Positions 17,513 through 26,529 of a stretch of 64,000 bases of DNA are shown here, in pieces. The notes beneath the pieces are model-generated. The model searched no databases and was not told the origin of the DNA. It saw nothing but the letters and a program-made list of their open reading frames with translations. The DNA comes from Bacillus marinisedimentorum (GTDB lineage: Bacteria; Bacillota; Bacilli; Bacillales; Bacillaceae_O). Made by a program: the position numbers and the translations under genes. Numbering within the stretch: position 1 is the first letter of the stretch; every line of letters starts with the position of its first letter. The DNA is taken from NCBI RefSeq assembly GCF_001644195.2, contig NZ_LWBL02000051.1:23145-87144 (forward strand), written 5' to 3'.

Positions 17513-18799
17513 CTATGCCACCACTCCCCGTTTATTTTCAAATTTTTTATATTCTTCCTCATCCATAATCCTTTTCAGAGCCTGCACCGTTTCCCACACC
17601 TCAGTGAATGTGTTGTAAAGTGCGACTGGCGCAAGCCTGATCCCATTCGGGGAACGGAAATCAGGGATGATGCCGTTTGCTTTCAGCGCCTTGCTGATCC
17701 GGGCCGCTTCCGGATGTTCCAAAAACAGATGCCCGCCCCGTCCGGTGTCTTTTTCCGGGTTCCGAATCACAAAACCGTGTCCGGCCAATTCGTGTTTGAT
17801 CAGATCCAGCATGTATCCTGTCAGCTTGAGTGACTTGGCTCGGATCTGTCCGATTCCCGCCTCCTCAAAAATCTCCAGTGAACCGAGCAGCGGCGCGAGG
17901 CTGAGTACATGCGGAGTGCCGATCTGATAAGCACCGGCATCATCTGCATGTGAAAGTTCATGATCCATATCAAATTGCTTTTCTTTTTTGGAACTGAACC
18001 ACCCTGAAAGACCGGGTCTTCTGCCAAAGTGCTTTTTGTTCACATATAGTGCTCCGACCGCCCCAGGTCCTCCATTCAAATGTTTATATGTGCACCATAC
18101 CGCGAAATCGACGCCCCACTCACTCAGTTTATGGGGAATGGCGCCTGCCGAGTGGGCCAGATCAAACCCGATAATGATGCCGCGCTTATGGGCTTCATCT
18201 GTGAGGCGTTCCATGTCAAGAATCTGCCCGCTTCTGTACAGCACACTCGGCAGCAGAATCACCGCGACATCCTCGTTCATCGCTTCAATGATATTCTCTT
18301 CCTTCAGGAAATGGCCGTCTTCACTTTCCACCCGCAGCAAATGTTCATCCGGATCAAACCCCTTCAGGAGCAATTGGCTTTGCAGTGCATAAATATCAGA
18401 AGGAAATGTCAGTTCATCCGCCAGGATTTTCGTCCGGCTTCCCTCCGGTTCATAAAACGTGGAAACGAGCTGGTGAAGATTGACGGTGATTGAACCCGAT
18501 GCAACCACCTCTTCAGGTTCGGCGCCCACGAGAGCCGCCATTTTTTCACCGATTGTTTCCGATAAATAAAACCACGGATGCTCTCCTTCCGTCCAGCCGT
18601 CGATTCCATACGTTTTCCAGGAATCCATGATGCCGAGGAGGGATTGCTCGGCCCGTTTTGAAAGGAGGCCAAGCGAATTACCGTCAAGATAAGTGGTGCT
18701 TTCCTTTATGTAAAACTCTTTTCGGAAAGAGGCAAGCGGGTCTTCCCCGTCAAGCTTTTGCGCATATTTTTTACTGTATATCTCCAGGTTTTCACCCAT
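17513..18799 (-). CDS. kynU: Kynureninase
   Basis: A 428-residue PLP enzyme that cleaves kynurenine to anthranilate and alanine. The PLP lysine is in [14 protein letters not shown], preceded by [15 protein letters not shown], both typical of kynureninase. The ATG at 18799 ([14 protein letters not shown]) has AAAGGAGGAG at ideal spacing; a longer frame from 18832 would bury that site. First gene of kynUBA. Since no anthranilate-degrading genes are adjacent, the anthranilate could feed tryptophan recycling or secondary metabolism (inference). Regulation is not evident in the 130-bp upstream sequence. Confidence 0.96.
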   Translation of the reverse strand: MGENLEIYSKKYAQKLDGEDPLASFRKEFYIKESTTYLDGNSLGLLSKRAEQSLLGIMDSWKTYGIDGWTEGEHPWFYLSETIGEKMAALVGAEPEEVVASGSITVNLHQLVSTFYEPEGSRTKILADELTFPSDIYALQSQLLLKGFDPDEHLLRVESEDGHFLKEENIIEAMNEDVAVILLPSVLYRSGQILDMERLTDEAHKRGIIIGFDLAHSAGAIPHKLSEWGVDFAVWCTYKHLNGGPGAVGALYVNKKHFGRRPGLSGWFSSKKEKQFDMDHELSHADDAGAYQIGTPHVLSLAPLLGSLEIFEEAGIGQIRAKSLKLTGYMLDLIKHELAGHGFVIRNPEKDTGRGGHLFLEHPEAARISKALKANGIIPDFRSPNGIRLAPVALYNTFTEVWETVQALKRIMDEEEYKKFENKRGVVA

Positions 18800-18939
18800 A
18801 TGTTCTCCTCCTTTGACAGCGCTTTCCTCCATTGTATAAGGATTAGCTCTTTTCTGCCATTATGCCGCAGTTTTTCAGCATTTCCGCCTGAATAACAAAA
18901 TGGTTTGCTTCTCATACTACATTCGAGGAGGCGATGAGA

Positions 18940-19164
18940 ATGAAAGAACAAATTACAGCAGTACGTAAAAACGGTGATGGCGATATTGTCCAGGTCAAGC
19001 TTTCTTCCGGAGAAGTCGTCGATTATAAGCAGGCTCAGCATCTGGCAAAAAATGATAAGATTGAACATGTGAATGTTTTTACAGGCCGTGACGGCGAGGA
19101 ACATTTGCGGTCTGATGCCGATGGAATTCCTGACAATAATCTGGACAACTTGCCGACTTTTTAA
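18940..19164 (+). CDS. DUF3892 family small protein
   Basis: A 74-residue protein of the DUF3892 type: ITAVRKNGDGDIVQVKLSSGEVVDYKQA at the N-terminus, then a segment on VNVFTGRDGEEHLRSDADG. The family is common and uncharacterised in bacilli. GAGGAGGCG stands eight bases before ATG 18940; the other ATG at 18934 is only two bases from it and is less likely. Its own terminator follows. Divergent from kynU. Confidence 0.85.
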   Translation: MKEQITAVRKNGDGDIVQVKLSSGEVVDYKQAQHLAKNDKIEHVNVFTGRDGEEHLRSDADGIPDNNLDNLPTF

Positions 19165-19175
19165 CAATCTGTTTG

Positions 19176-19201
19176 AAAAAACCGCCACGGCGGTTTTTTT
19201 T
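19176..19201 (+). terminator. Intrinsic terminator of the DUF3892 gene
   Basis: AACCGCC / GGCGGTT stem with a two-base loop, seven to eight T after it. Confidence 0.9.
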
Positions 19202-19244
19202 GCAAGACCTGCATAGCCGAAATTTGGCTTTCTTGTCCAAAATA

Positions 19245-19965
19245 ACCGTTCAGTGCCTATAATGTGGGGGCCCATGAACTTATAGGCACTGAATACCTTT
19301 TTACGTGTCCGTAATGGTGGAAACCTCGCTTTTATAGGCACGGAATACCCTTTTGCGTGCCCGTAATGTTGGAATCCTCGCTTTTATAGGCACGGGATAA
19401 CCTTTTGCGTGCCCGTAATGTTGGAACCCTTGCATTTATAGGCACGGAATACCCTTTTGCGTGCCCGTAATGTTGGAATCCTTGCATTTATAGGCACGGG
19501 ATTCTCTTTTGCGTGCCCAGAATGTTGGAACCCTCGCTTTTATAGGTACGCGTTACCTTTTTGCGTGCCCGTAATGTTGGAATCCTTGCATTTATAGGCA
19601 CGGGATACCTTTTTGCGTGCCCGTAATGTTGGAATCCTTGCATTTATAGGCACGGGATACCTTTTTGCGTGCCCGTAATGTTGGAATCCTTGCATTATAG
19701 GCACGGGATAACCTTTTGCGTGCCCGTAATGTTGGAATCCTTGTATTTATAGGCATGGGATAACCTTTTTCGTGCCCGTAATGTTGGAACCCTCGCTTTT
19801 ATAGGCACGCGTTACCCTTTTGCGTGCCCATAATGTTGGAACCCTCGCTTTTATAGGCACGCGTTACCCTTTTGCGTGCCCGTAATGTTGGAATCCTCGC
19901 TTTTATAGGCACGGAACACCCTTTTACGTGCCCATAATGCAGGGTCCACGAATTTATACGCACGA
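19245..19965. repeat. 52-bp hairpin repeat array, 13 units (locus 2)
   Basis: TTATAGGCAC-type starts lie at 19280, 19332, 19384, 19436, 19488, 19540, 19592, 19644, 19695, 19747, 19799, 19851 and 19903, a strict 52-bp period with one 51-bp unit. Each unit reads TTATAGGCACGGGATAACC, then TTTTGCGTGCCCGTAATG, then TTGGAATCCTTGCA. GGCACG and CGTGCC in every unit can form a hairpin. There are no unique spacers and no cas genes. The gene-free interval 19202-20259 otherwise shows nothing recognisable. Confidence 0.95.
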
Positions 19966-20259
19966 AAGATTCCGTTTAATGGATCATTTTTACTCTTACA
20001 CCTAATTTACATGCCTAATCGAATTGCGGCATCTGTCCCATCATAAGACCTCCCCCCATCACCCCGGAATTACAGGTTCCGCCAGCAGTTGTTTTCTATA
20101 TCACGAATCTCGACATTGTGATGGTGGAAGCCTCTATAGAAATCAACGGCACCATTCACTGCATTTCCTTTTTTTTATAAGGGTAAGACACCGGTTCTTT
20201 CCATATGTTAAGTTCGAACAGTTCCTTACTGTTCAACAACTGCACAGGGGTGATTCAGC

Positions 20260-20448
20260 ATGGCAAGGAATAAATTGTTAGTGCCGGGAGCCGAAAATGC
20301 AGTCGACCAGATGAAACAAGAAATCGCCGCGGAATTCGGTGTTGAGTTAGGTGCAGACACAACTGCGCGTGCCAACGGATCAGTCGGCGGGGAAATGGTC
20401 AAGCGGATGATCAAGTATGCCGAGGAAAACATGCCAAAGCAGCAGTAA
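20260..20448 (+). CDS. Alpha/beta-type small acid-soluble spore protein
   Basis: A 62-residue SASP that coats and protects DNA in the dormant spore. The N-terminal conserved block [22 protein letters not shown] includes the region cut by the germination protease (EFGVELG), and the second block [19 protein letters not shown] is the DNA-binding helix. AGGGGTGAT precedes the ATG at 20260. Expression should be forespore-specific (SigG), although I could not fix a clear promoter. A hairpin follows the stop. It marks the organism as a spore former. Confidence 0.96.
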   Translation: MARNKLLVPGAENAVDQMKQEIAAEFGVELGADTTARANGSVGGEMVKRMIKYAEENMPKQQ

Positions 20449-20460
20449 GGACTGTTCAAG

Positions 20461-20487
20461 GGCCGGGAACCATTTTGGTTCCCGGCC
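20461..20487. terminator. Bidirectional hairpin after the SASP gene
   Basis: GGCCGGGAACC and GGTTCCCGGCC form a perfect 11-bp stem with a five-base loop between two convergent genes. A T-run is lacking. Confidence 0.75.
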
Positions 20488-20505
20488 ACTTATGTACCGG
20501 CCCGG

Positions 20506-21132
20506 CTATTCAGGCTTCCGCAGGATGACCGACTGGAAGTGGAACTTTCCGCCAACGACAGATGCGGGAACCACATTGAAGTATTCAACCGTAAAAAACT
20601 CAGAAAGCAAGTCTTTCAACTGTTCATCCTCAAAAAAGGAAAAGAAACGCGCGGGTTTGTACGGGTCCTCTTCCCAGATTCCTTCATGGTCCTTGCCGCC
20701 GTATACTCCCATGTAAAAGAGGCCGTCCGGTTTCAACACACGTTTCAAACCTGCCAGCACGCTACGAATTTGAGCTTTCGGCACATGCAGCAAGCAATTC
20801 AGCGCCCAGACCGCATCAAGTGACTGTTCCGGAAGATCAATTTCATCAAAGCTCATCACCCTGGCATTGAGCCCTTTGCTGCGGCACAGCTCAACCATTG
20901 ACGGAGATATATCCGTCGCAAGCACGTCCATTCCCATTTCCTTAAAAAACAAACTGTCCTTGCCAGGGCCCGCTCCAACTTCAAGGAGTGATGTCTTGCC
21001 TCTTTCAGCCAGAACCCGGTAAAACACCTCACGCTCCGAACTCTTCCAATCCTGTAGATCGTTTTTCTCCCGTTCGCTTGCATGGTTATCATACGAATCC
21101 ACGAGTGCATGCTTCAATGCTTCATTAATCAT
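20506..21132 (-). CDS. Class I SAM-dependent methyltransferase
   Basis: A 208-residue Rossmann-fold methyltransferase (methyltransf_11/25 type). Motif I is LLEVGAGPGKDSLFF, motif II includes DVLATDISPSMVELC, and the post-motif LDAVWALNCLLHVPKAQI is typical. No substrate domain is evident. ATG 21132 (MINEALKHAL) has AAAAGGAG at a suitable distance; the longer frame from 21162 would contain that site. Monocistronic, convergent with the SASP gene. The substrate is unknown. Confidence 0.88.
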   Translation of the reverse strand: MINEALKHALVDSYDNHASEREKNDLQDWKSSEREVFYRVLAERGKTSLLEVGAGPGKDSLFFKEMGMDVLATDISPSMVELCRSKGLNARVMSFDEIDLPEQSLDAVWALNCLLHVPKAQIRSVLAGLKRVLKPDGLFYMGVYGGKDHEGIWEEDPYKPARFFSFFEDEQLKDLLSEFFTVEYFNVVPASVVGGKFHFQSVILRKPE

Positions 21133-21171
21133 AACGTTACTCCTTTTGTGTACTGTGAACAATTATATCGC

Positions 21172-21213
21172 AAAAAAGCAGGCGAAAAAACTTCTGTTGA
21201 AGTTCCGCCCGCT
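21172..21213 (-). terminator. Intrinsic terminator of the first CsxC-like gene
   Basis: On the minus strand AGCGGGCGGAACTTC pairs imperfectly with GAAGTTTTTTCGCCTGCT and is followed by TTTTTT. Confidence 0.7.
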
Positions 21214-21221
21214 TATCCGTA

Positions 21222-21986
21222 TCAGCATTTGTCCTTGTCGTCATCCCTCTTCTTTTTGTCATCCTCCTTGCAATCAAAAACAGGAGTTCCGACTGATGAG
21301 AAACAACCATCATAAACAGGTGCAGGTTTTGTTGAGACATTCAATTGCTGCTTTTGTAAAACTTTGACCGTAAACTCCACGACCATTTTTTCAAGAAGCC
21401 TTGTGAACGTCCCTTCCTCAAACGGGGCATCCGGGCCATCGTGGCATTTTTGGTGGGAAATCACACGGCCCTGGATACGGTTCAGCGCTTCATCGTATTC
21501 CACGAAGGTGGCCGAACCGGTCAGTTCACAGTATGGCAATTCGTTGAATGATTCAATTGAATGCATGTCGTGTTCCGACAGATCGTTTGCAAGCAGTTTA
21601 TCCTTGCCTGGGAATCCAGCCGGAAGCGGCATATCTTTCAAATAACCAAATTCGGTTTCCGTGTTCCCTCTTAAAACGGCAGGCGGATTGATGAATTCTT
21701 TGATTTCGACTGTTTCGCTGAACGGAATATCGACCGTCAGTGACCGGATGTTTGAAGTAACGCTTTTTTCCGTAGCGGAAGTCGGAGTTGCATACTGAAT
21801 ATTTTTGCGTACAAACCCTCTGATGAAAAGCTTATTGGTGGGATAAAGCAGCCGACATTGGGTAAGCTTCAGGCGTTTCTTCACTTTTTTGATTTCCAGG
21901 ACTGGCTCAGGAAATGTGATTTCCTGCTCAATATCTACTTGAACTTTCGGTTCAGCCAAAACGACAGGGATTTTAACCAGGGTCAT
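21222..21986 (-). CDS. DUF3794/CsxC-like spore protein with acidic-basic tail
   Basis: A 254-residue paralogue of the protein encoded at 22416-23444 (same opening KIPVVLAE, ITFPEPVLEIKKVKKRLKL, FVRKNIQYATP, DIPFSE, ANDLSE and SFNELPYCELTG blocks). The pattern of short beta blocks resembles the SPOCS/DUF3794 domains of spore coat proteins and CsxC-type proteins; this is family recognition by pattern, not by search. The C-terminus is DCKEDDKKKRDDDKDKC, an ionic tail flanked by cysteines. GTAAAGGAGAG precedes ATG 21986. Expected in the mother cell and spore coat or exosporium (inference). Confidence 0.75.
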   Translation of the reverse strand: MTLVKIPVVLAEPKVQVDIEQEITFPEPVLEIKKVKKRLKLTQCRLLYPTNKLFIRGFVRKNIQYATPTSATEKSVTSNIRSLTVDIPFSETVEIKEFINPPAVLRGNTETEFGYLKDMPLPAGFPGKDKLLANDLSEHDMHSIESFNELPYCELTGSATFVEYDEALNRIQGRVISHQKCHDGPDAPFEEGTFTRLLEKMVVEFTVKVLQKQQLNVSTKPAPVYDGCFSSVGTPVFDCKEDDKKKRDDDKDKC

Positions 21987-22212
21987 ATCAAGCGTCTCTC
22001 CTTTACAATTGGGTACGGTTACAGGATATTCACCAGGTCATGAAAAGGGAATAGACGAAAAACCACTTCTTGTGATGAATAACGGTGTGTCTGAAATGAA
22101 ACTTGCAACGTTTCTTAAACCGGTTAATCTGAGCAACTGTAAACCAATTTACTTGCAGCGTGTGCCTTAACCCTTTTGACCGGCACTTAACAGGACTTTT
22201 ACAGCATTCATG

Positions 22213-22330
22213 AAAACGCGCCGACTGGCGAGCCTTTAGGCGAAAACCAAGGTGCAGCTGCCCATATTTTATACTTAAAACGGTAACTGCTCCGCAACAT
22301 TTCCTTGCTGGCAATTTCGCTCTTGTACAA
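22213..22330. repeat. TGGCGAGCCTTTAGGCG repeat, copy 1
   Basis: Begins near GCCGACTGGCGAGCCTTTAG and ends near TTCCTTGCTGGCAATTTCGC. Close relatives lie at 45187-45310 and 45881-45999. It fills much of the gap 21987-22415 between the two spore genes. Confidence 0.75.
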
Positions 22331-22332
22331 TA

Positions 22333-22360
22333 AAAAAAGCCTGCAAAATGCAGGCTTTTT
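22333..22360 (-). terminator. Intrinsic terminator of the second CsxC-like gene
   Basis: AAGCCTGCA / TGCAGGCTT stem with a three- to four-base loop. T-runs on both strands make it usable in either direction. Confidence 0.9.
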
Positions 22361-22415
22361 CATGAGGAACCAATGCCCTCTTTCTTGAATAGCTTAATAT
22401 TAAAGAAGGGGGCTA

Positions 22416-23444
22416 TCAGTCATAGTAGCGGTCACATGAAGGGTCGATCCAGACCTTTTTGCACCTGGACTTCGGCTTACAGTCCTTTCTGCGTTTCTTG
22501 CCATAATGGTGGTCGCATTTGTCTTTCTTGTCATGGTAGTCGCATTTGTCCCTCTTGTCATGGTAGTCGCATTTGTCCCTCTTGTCATGGTGGTCACATT
22601 TGTCTTTCTTGTCACAGTGGTCATATCCATTATAGCCGTAATGGACGGATTTCTTCCGTTTTGGCTTGCGGGCATTTTCATCGTGACCGTCTTTCATGTC
22701 GCAGCAGTGATAACCATAGCCGGTACGGTCGTGTTTCTTGCATTGATTGTAATGCGGATATGGCATATCATCGTTGTTGCCGTTGTCTTCCTCTCCAACA
22801 TTGATCTGTTGCAGCTGAAGTACTTTCACAGTGAAGTTGACAACCATTTTTTCAATGATTGTAGTGAATGTGCCTTCTTCAAACGGTGCATCAATTTCAT
22901 CACCGTCTGGGCCGATTACGACTCCCTGTGTACGGTCAAGTGCTTCGTCGTATTCCACAAATCTTGCAGTCCCTGTCAGTTCACAATAAGGCAGTTCATT
23001 AAATGACTCTTCATATACAACGTCAAACTCTGACAGGTCGTTTGCCATCAGAGTGTCCTTTGACGAGAACCCGGTCGCAGGCAGTGGCGTATTGCGCAAA
23101 AAACCGAATTCGTTCGACTGGTTGAAGCCCAGCATTGCAGGCATGTTGATGAATTCATCCACATCCACATCTTCTGTGAAAGGAATATCAACCGTAAACG
23201 AACGGATATTTGAAGTGACAGTTCCATCGTCACCGACAACCGGTGTTGCATACTGGATGTTTTTCCGTATAAATCCCATCAGCAAGATGGTATTTGTTGG
23301 AAGCATCAAACGGCATTGGGTCAATTTGAGACGTTTTTTAACTTTCTTGATCTCGAGAACAGGTTCCGGAAAGACGATTTCTTCATCAATTGTGAAGCTT
23401 ACGTCCTGTTCTGCAAGTACCACAGGGATTTTTGACAGTGGCAT
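22416..23444 (-). CDS. DUF3794/CsxC-like spore protein with Cys-His-Asp-Lys repeats
   Basis: A 342-residue protein. Residues 1-220 are homologous to the neighbouring paralogue, block for block. After about residue 225 the chain becomes rich in His, Lys, Asp and Cys and contains four 9-residue units of the type DKCDYHDKR, encoded by 27-bp repeats at about 22511-22620, followed by a basic KKRRKDCK segment and CDRYYD at the end. ATG 23444 (MPLSKIPVVLAE) is preferred over 23453 because it aligns with the paralogue and its spacing to GGAGAGG is better. The tail could cross-link through disulfides or bind metal (inference). Confidence 0.78.
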   Translation of the reverse strand: MPLSKIPVVLAEQDVSFTIDEEIVFPEPVLEIKKVKKRLKLTQCRLMLPTNTILLMGFIRKNIQYATPVVGDDGTVTSNIRSFTVDIPFTEDVDVDEFINMPAMLGFNQSNEFGFLRNTPLPATGFSSKDTLMANDLSEFDVVYEESFNELPYCELTGTARFVEYDEALDRTQGVVIGPDGDEIDAPFEEGTFTTIIEKMVVNFTVKVLQLQQINVGEEDNGNNDDMPYPHYNQCKKHDRTGYGYHCCDMKDGHDENARKPKRKKSVHYGYNGYDHCDKKDKCDHHDKRDKCDYHDKRDKCDYHDKKDKCDHHYGKKRRKDCKPKSRCKKVWIDPSCDRYYD

Positions 23445-23572
23445 CTTGAACATCCTCTCCTTTTTGTAATTGGTGTTACGATAACAGGTTATTCAACCTG
23501 TACAAAAAGGAGTGGACGAACGTATCAGCACAAGCATACATTTTTCAAATCCGGACAAGTCAATCTCCAGTA

Positions 23573-24271
23573 TTATTCACCCAAATAGTCCATTTCCAGT
23601 TCCCTATGCTCTGCGCTGCCTTCATTCTTCCTGACATAATAAACTTTTGCATCCGGCCTGGAGCTGACCGATTTCACTGGGTCCGTCCCGATGAAATGGA
23701 GGGCTGCACAGTCATCCGCAGCATAACCAGGACGCATCCGCCCTTCCGCGATCAAATTTCCAAAGACCGGACGCCGGTATTCCTCACCGTCATAATGAGG
23801 ACAATGGCTTCCCGGCAGGAAACCCAGCGCTTCCATCGGTTCAAGTTCGTCACCAAAAGAGTCGGTCACTCCTTCTTCAAACCAGCAGATCGAACCTGCG
23901 CTTAATCCGGTAAGAACGATGCCTTTTTCCCATGCTCTTTTCAGAATCCGATCGACGCCCCACTCTTTCCAGAGGACAAGCATATTGATTGTATTGCCGC
24001 CTCCGACATAAATGATGTCCTTGCTGAGCAGGAACCCTTCCAAATCACGGGTGTGAGGCTTGAATAACGATAAGTGTGACGGCTCGCATTCAAGCTTTTT
24101 GAAGGCGTCATAAAAGCGGTTGATATAGCTTTCCGCATCACCGCTTGCCGTAGGCAGGAAGCATACTTTCGGCTTTTGTGCCGGCGACTGCTCCAGTACA
24201 TATTGATCGAGCAGCGGATTGTCAGGTTCCATCGAAAACCCTCCGCCGCCCATGGCAATAATCTGTTTCAT
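23573..24271 (-). CDS. Peptidase E-like protein (S51, class I glutamine amidotransferase fold)
   Basis: A 232-residue member of peptidase family S51 (PepE/cyanophycinase group). The nucleophile Ser is in GLSAGSICWFEEG, the glycine loop IYVGGGNT precedes it, and the N-terminal block is IIAMGGGGFSMEPDNPLLD. Family members cut Asp-X dipeptides or act as related hydrolases, and the substrate is not determined here. The start ATG at 24271 overlaps the upstream alpha/beta hydrolase gene by 4 bp, so both are expressed together. Cytoplasmic. Confidence 0.9.
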   Translation of the reverse strand: MKQIIAMGGGGFSMEPDNPLLDQYVLEQSPAQKPKVCFLPTASGDAESYINRFYDAFKKLECEPSHLSLFKPHTRDLEGFLLSKDIIYVGGGNTINMLVLWKEWGVDRILKRAWEKGIVLTGLSAGSICWFEEGVTDSFGDELEPMEALGFLPGSHCPHYDGEEYRRPVFGNLIAEGRMRPGYAADDCAALHFIGTDPVKSVSSRPDAKVYYVRKNEGSAEHRELEMDYLGE

Positions 24272-25134
24272 CCTTCTTCCTCCCCACTCGCGTTTTCAGA
24301 TAAAAAAACGTGTACCGCTTCATTAAATGCCTTTTTCTCCTCCAAGAACGGATAATGATTGCTTTTTTCAAAAATGACCAGCTCAGAACCCGGCATCCTC
24401 TGGTGCATTTCAATTGAATAGGAAATCGGGCACTGGACGTCATGGCGGCCGCACAAAATCAGCGTTTTTGCAGTGATGCGAGGAAGCTGCTCAGTTATCC
24501 CGAACAGCAAAACCTCTCTTGCGAAAAAATTCATCCGGACTGCAGACATTTTTTTCTGGATTGCCGGATCAAAAAGATCACTGTAATTGTCAGGCTCGTA
24601 CAGCGACAGCTTTGTCCGTTCCGCTGCCAGCTTCTTACGTTGTTCGGCTGTCAGGCCCAGATTTTTCAGTTCTTCAATCAGTTGCTGCATTTTTTCATAT
24701 TGTGAATGCGCCGGGTGATATATGCACTCTGGTGATGAGGATGCATATTCTCGTGCGGCTGCACCTGTGATGATCAAGGCGCTGAGTGATACAGAAGCAT
24801 GGATCCCGTACACCAGTCCAAGCATGCCGCCTGTTGAATGGCCGGCGAAAATCCACCTTTCATAGCCGAGTGCTTCCCGTATCGCCTCCAAATCAAATAC
24901 CGTTTCAATCATCCCCAGCTGGAACGGTTCGGCAGCCTTCTCAGATCGGCCCGCTTCCCGCAAATTGACGAGAATGACATGATGATCAGGCGTGAACTGT
25001 TCCGCATAATGATCTCCCGACTCGTTGAACTCCGAATAAAGGTGCGTGACACAAAGCGGTGTTCCTTCACCTTTTGTGAAAATTTCAAAGTTTCCTCTAT
25101 TTGTACGTATAATGTTCTGTTTCCATCCGGGCAT
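24268..25134 (-). CDS. Alpha/beta hydrolase (prolyl aminopeptidase-like fold)
   Basis: A 288-residue alpha/beta hydrolase. The nucleophile elbow GHSTGGMLG, an oxyanion strand LCVTHLYSEFNESG and the catalytic Asp/His region (LILCGRHDVQCPIS, then FEKSNHYPFLEE) are all visible. The cap region (about 130-210) is helical. The sequence resembles the proline iminopeptidase/S33 group, but I cannot name the substrate. GAAGAGGGGGAG precedes ATG 25134. First gene of a two-gene operon with the peptidase E-like gene. Confidence 0.87.
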   Translation of the reverse strand: MPGWKQNIIRTNRGNFEIFTKGEGTPLCVTHLYSEFNESGDHYAEQFTPDHHVILVNLREAGRSEKAAEPFQLGMIETVFDLEAIREALGYERWIFAGHSTGGMLGLVYGIHASVSLSALIITGAAAREYASSSPECIYHPAHSQYEKMQQLIEELKNLGLTAEQRKKLAAERTKLSLYEPDNYSDLFDPAIQKKMSAVRMNFFAREVLLFGITEQLPRITAKTLILCGRHDVQCPISYSIEMHQRMPGSELVIFEKSNHYPFLEEKKAFNEAVHVFLSENASGEEEG

Positions 25135-25425
25135 GTGTTCTCCCCCTCTTCAAGTAATACGAATGGTTCTTGTGTTTTTGAGCGTATATCCTTGTTAATA
25201 CGTTAAAAAGGGGAGGATTTCCTGTTTTCCGGCCAGCCTTTCAATATGATCTACACCAGCACACCTAGATCCTCACAGAAAAACCGGAAATCCGTGCGTT
25301 GAAAAACAAACTGGACAATAGACTTTTTTGAGCTTTCATTTAAAATACTGATTAAAGACAAAATCACCGCAGATTCACTTCTTTTTTTATAAAAAGACAA
25401 TCTATTTTCTTACATGCTCCCCGCG
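25135..25425. other. Intergenic region upstream of the hydrolase operon
   Basis: Should hold the promoter of the operon, but no convincing -35/-10 pair is clear. No repeat or gene is visible before the array that begins at about 25426. Confidence 0.4.
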
Positions 25426-25650
25426 TTTCACGCCGGATAACCATTTTTTCACACCATACCGGACCCCTTTCGCGCCGTATCCATACAGCTGAATTGCGAG
25501 GGAGTCCTTTTCACGCGGAATTCCGTGTTTTACATGCCAAACCTAACACGTTTCACGCGCAATTTCGCGTATTTCACGCCGTATAGCCCCGGTTTCGCAC
25601 CGGGTAGCCTGTTTCACGCCGCAACTCACAGTTTTCACGCCAAACCGCCG
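25426..25650. repeat. Phased TTTCACGCC repeat array II
   Basis: About ten TTTCACGCC-like words at steps near 21 bp (25426, about 25448, about 25469 and so on), with the block GAGGGAGTCC...CACGCGGAATTCCGTG that recurs in arrays III and IV. Non-coding. Confidence 0.9.
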
Positions 25651-25682
25651 GCCAAACTGCCGAATATCACAGCCCACCCCAT

Positions 25683-25710
25683 AAAAAGCGGGCCGCTCCA
25701 CGCGGCCCGC
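25683..25710 (-). terminator. Intrinsic terminator of the DJ-1/PfpI gene
   Basis: GCGGGCCGC / GCGGCCCGC stem with a five-base loop, followed by TTTTTAT on the minus strand. Confidence 0.92.
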
Positions 25711-25717
25711 CCTATAA

Positions 25718-26407
25718 TCACTCTTTTTCTTTTTTCAATTCAAGTGCTTTAACCAGTTCCTGTCCCATCAGCTCGGAGGAAAACGGGTCGCGGCTGGTCA
25801 CAATCTGATCGTCTGCCCATACGGCAAATCCGGCCTTTTCCAGATCGCCCTGCTGATACTCGGCGATTTCCCTCATTTCCTGTTCAAGGCTGAACGGCAG
25901 GATATCGAGCAATCCTTCCGGTTCGATTTCGTCCGGATAACCGGTTACTTTTTTGCCGGCAATGATGCTTTTGCCATCAGGCCGTTTTGTCCATAGAAGC
26001 GGAGCCGGACCGTGGCATTCTGCAGCAACAATGCCGCCGTTATCATAAATTTTGTTGATGATTTTGTGCAAGTCTTCATTTTTCGCAAGGTCATACATTG
26101 CGCCATGGCCGCCGACAACCAGTACGACATCGTACTCATCGGGCTTGATTGATGATAATTTTTCCGTTTTATCGGCCCTTCCCGATTCATACAAAGCAGT
26201 ATATTTCCCGGTTGGATCATAATCTTCAGATATGCTCATTTTATCTATTTGCGGTTTGCCGCCCTCAGGGGAAGCGAGTGTAAGGTGATGATCTGCTTCA
26301 AGAAGCAAATTCCACGGGGCAAAAAGCTCTTCAGCCCACCAGCCTGTTTCATAGTTGTTTTCTTCGTCTGTATGGCCGCTTGATAATACGGCTAACACTT
26401 TTGCCAT
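25718..26407 (-). CDS. DJ-1/PfpI family protein (Hsp31-like)
   Basis: A 229-residue protein of the type 1 glutamine amidotransferase-like DJ-1/PfpI superfamily. The nucleophile cysteine lies in GIVAAECHGPAPL, with VVGGHGAMYDLA before it and a large Hsp31-type insertion (NNYETGWWAEELFAPWNLL near the N-terminus). Relatives act as glutathione-independent glyoxalase III or stress chaperones. ATG 26407 has CGGGAGGGA at good spacing; the frame from 26440 would place this inside. Monocistronic with a strong terminator. Confidence 0.92.
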   Translation of the reverse strand: MAKVLAVLSSGHTDEENNYETGWWAEELFAPWNLLLEADHHLTLASPEGGKPQIDKMSISEDYDPTGKYTALYESGRADKTEKLSSIKPDEYDVVLVVGGHGAMYDLAKNEDLHKIINKIYDNGGIVAAECHGPAPLLWTKRPDGKSIIAGKKVTGYPDEIEPEGLLDILPFSLEQEMREIAEYQQGDLEKAGFAVWADDQIVTSRDPFSSELMGQELVKALELKKEKE

Positions 26408-26529
26408 AAATATCCCTCCCGTAAAGTGTTTTGGAAACAAAGAAGTTTCATATAAAAACTTCTCTTTTCGGGATTTCCTTTTTCACGGAAGAATAAACGT
26501 AAAGGCACCTGTATTCTAAAATGATACTA

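Noticed and set aside
15994..18799. Link between kynurenine operon and 4-HPA island as a single aromatic pathway
   Set aside because: They are 11 kb apart with unrelated genes in between, and the product anthranilate does not enter the homoprotocatechuate route.
19245..19965. CRISPR array
   Set aside because: Units are contiguous 52-bp repeats without unique spacers, and no cas genes are near.
22400..22804. Opposite-strand frame through the Cys/His-rich repeats
   Set aside because: Mirror image of a repetitive coding region; no start signal and lower plausibility than the spore protein on the minus strand.
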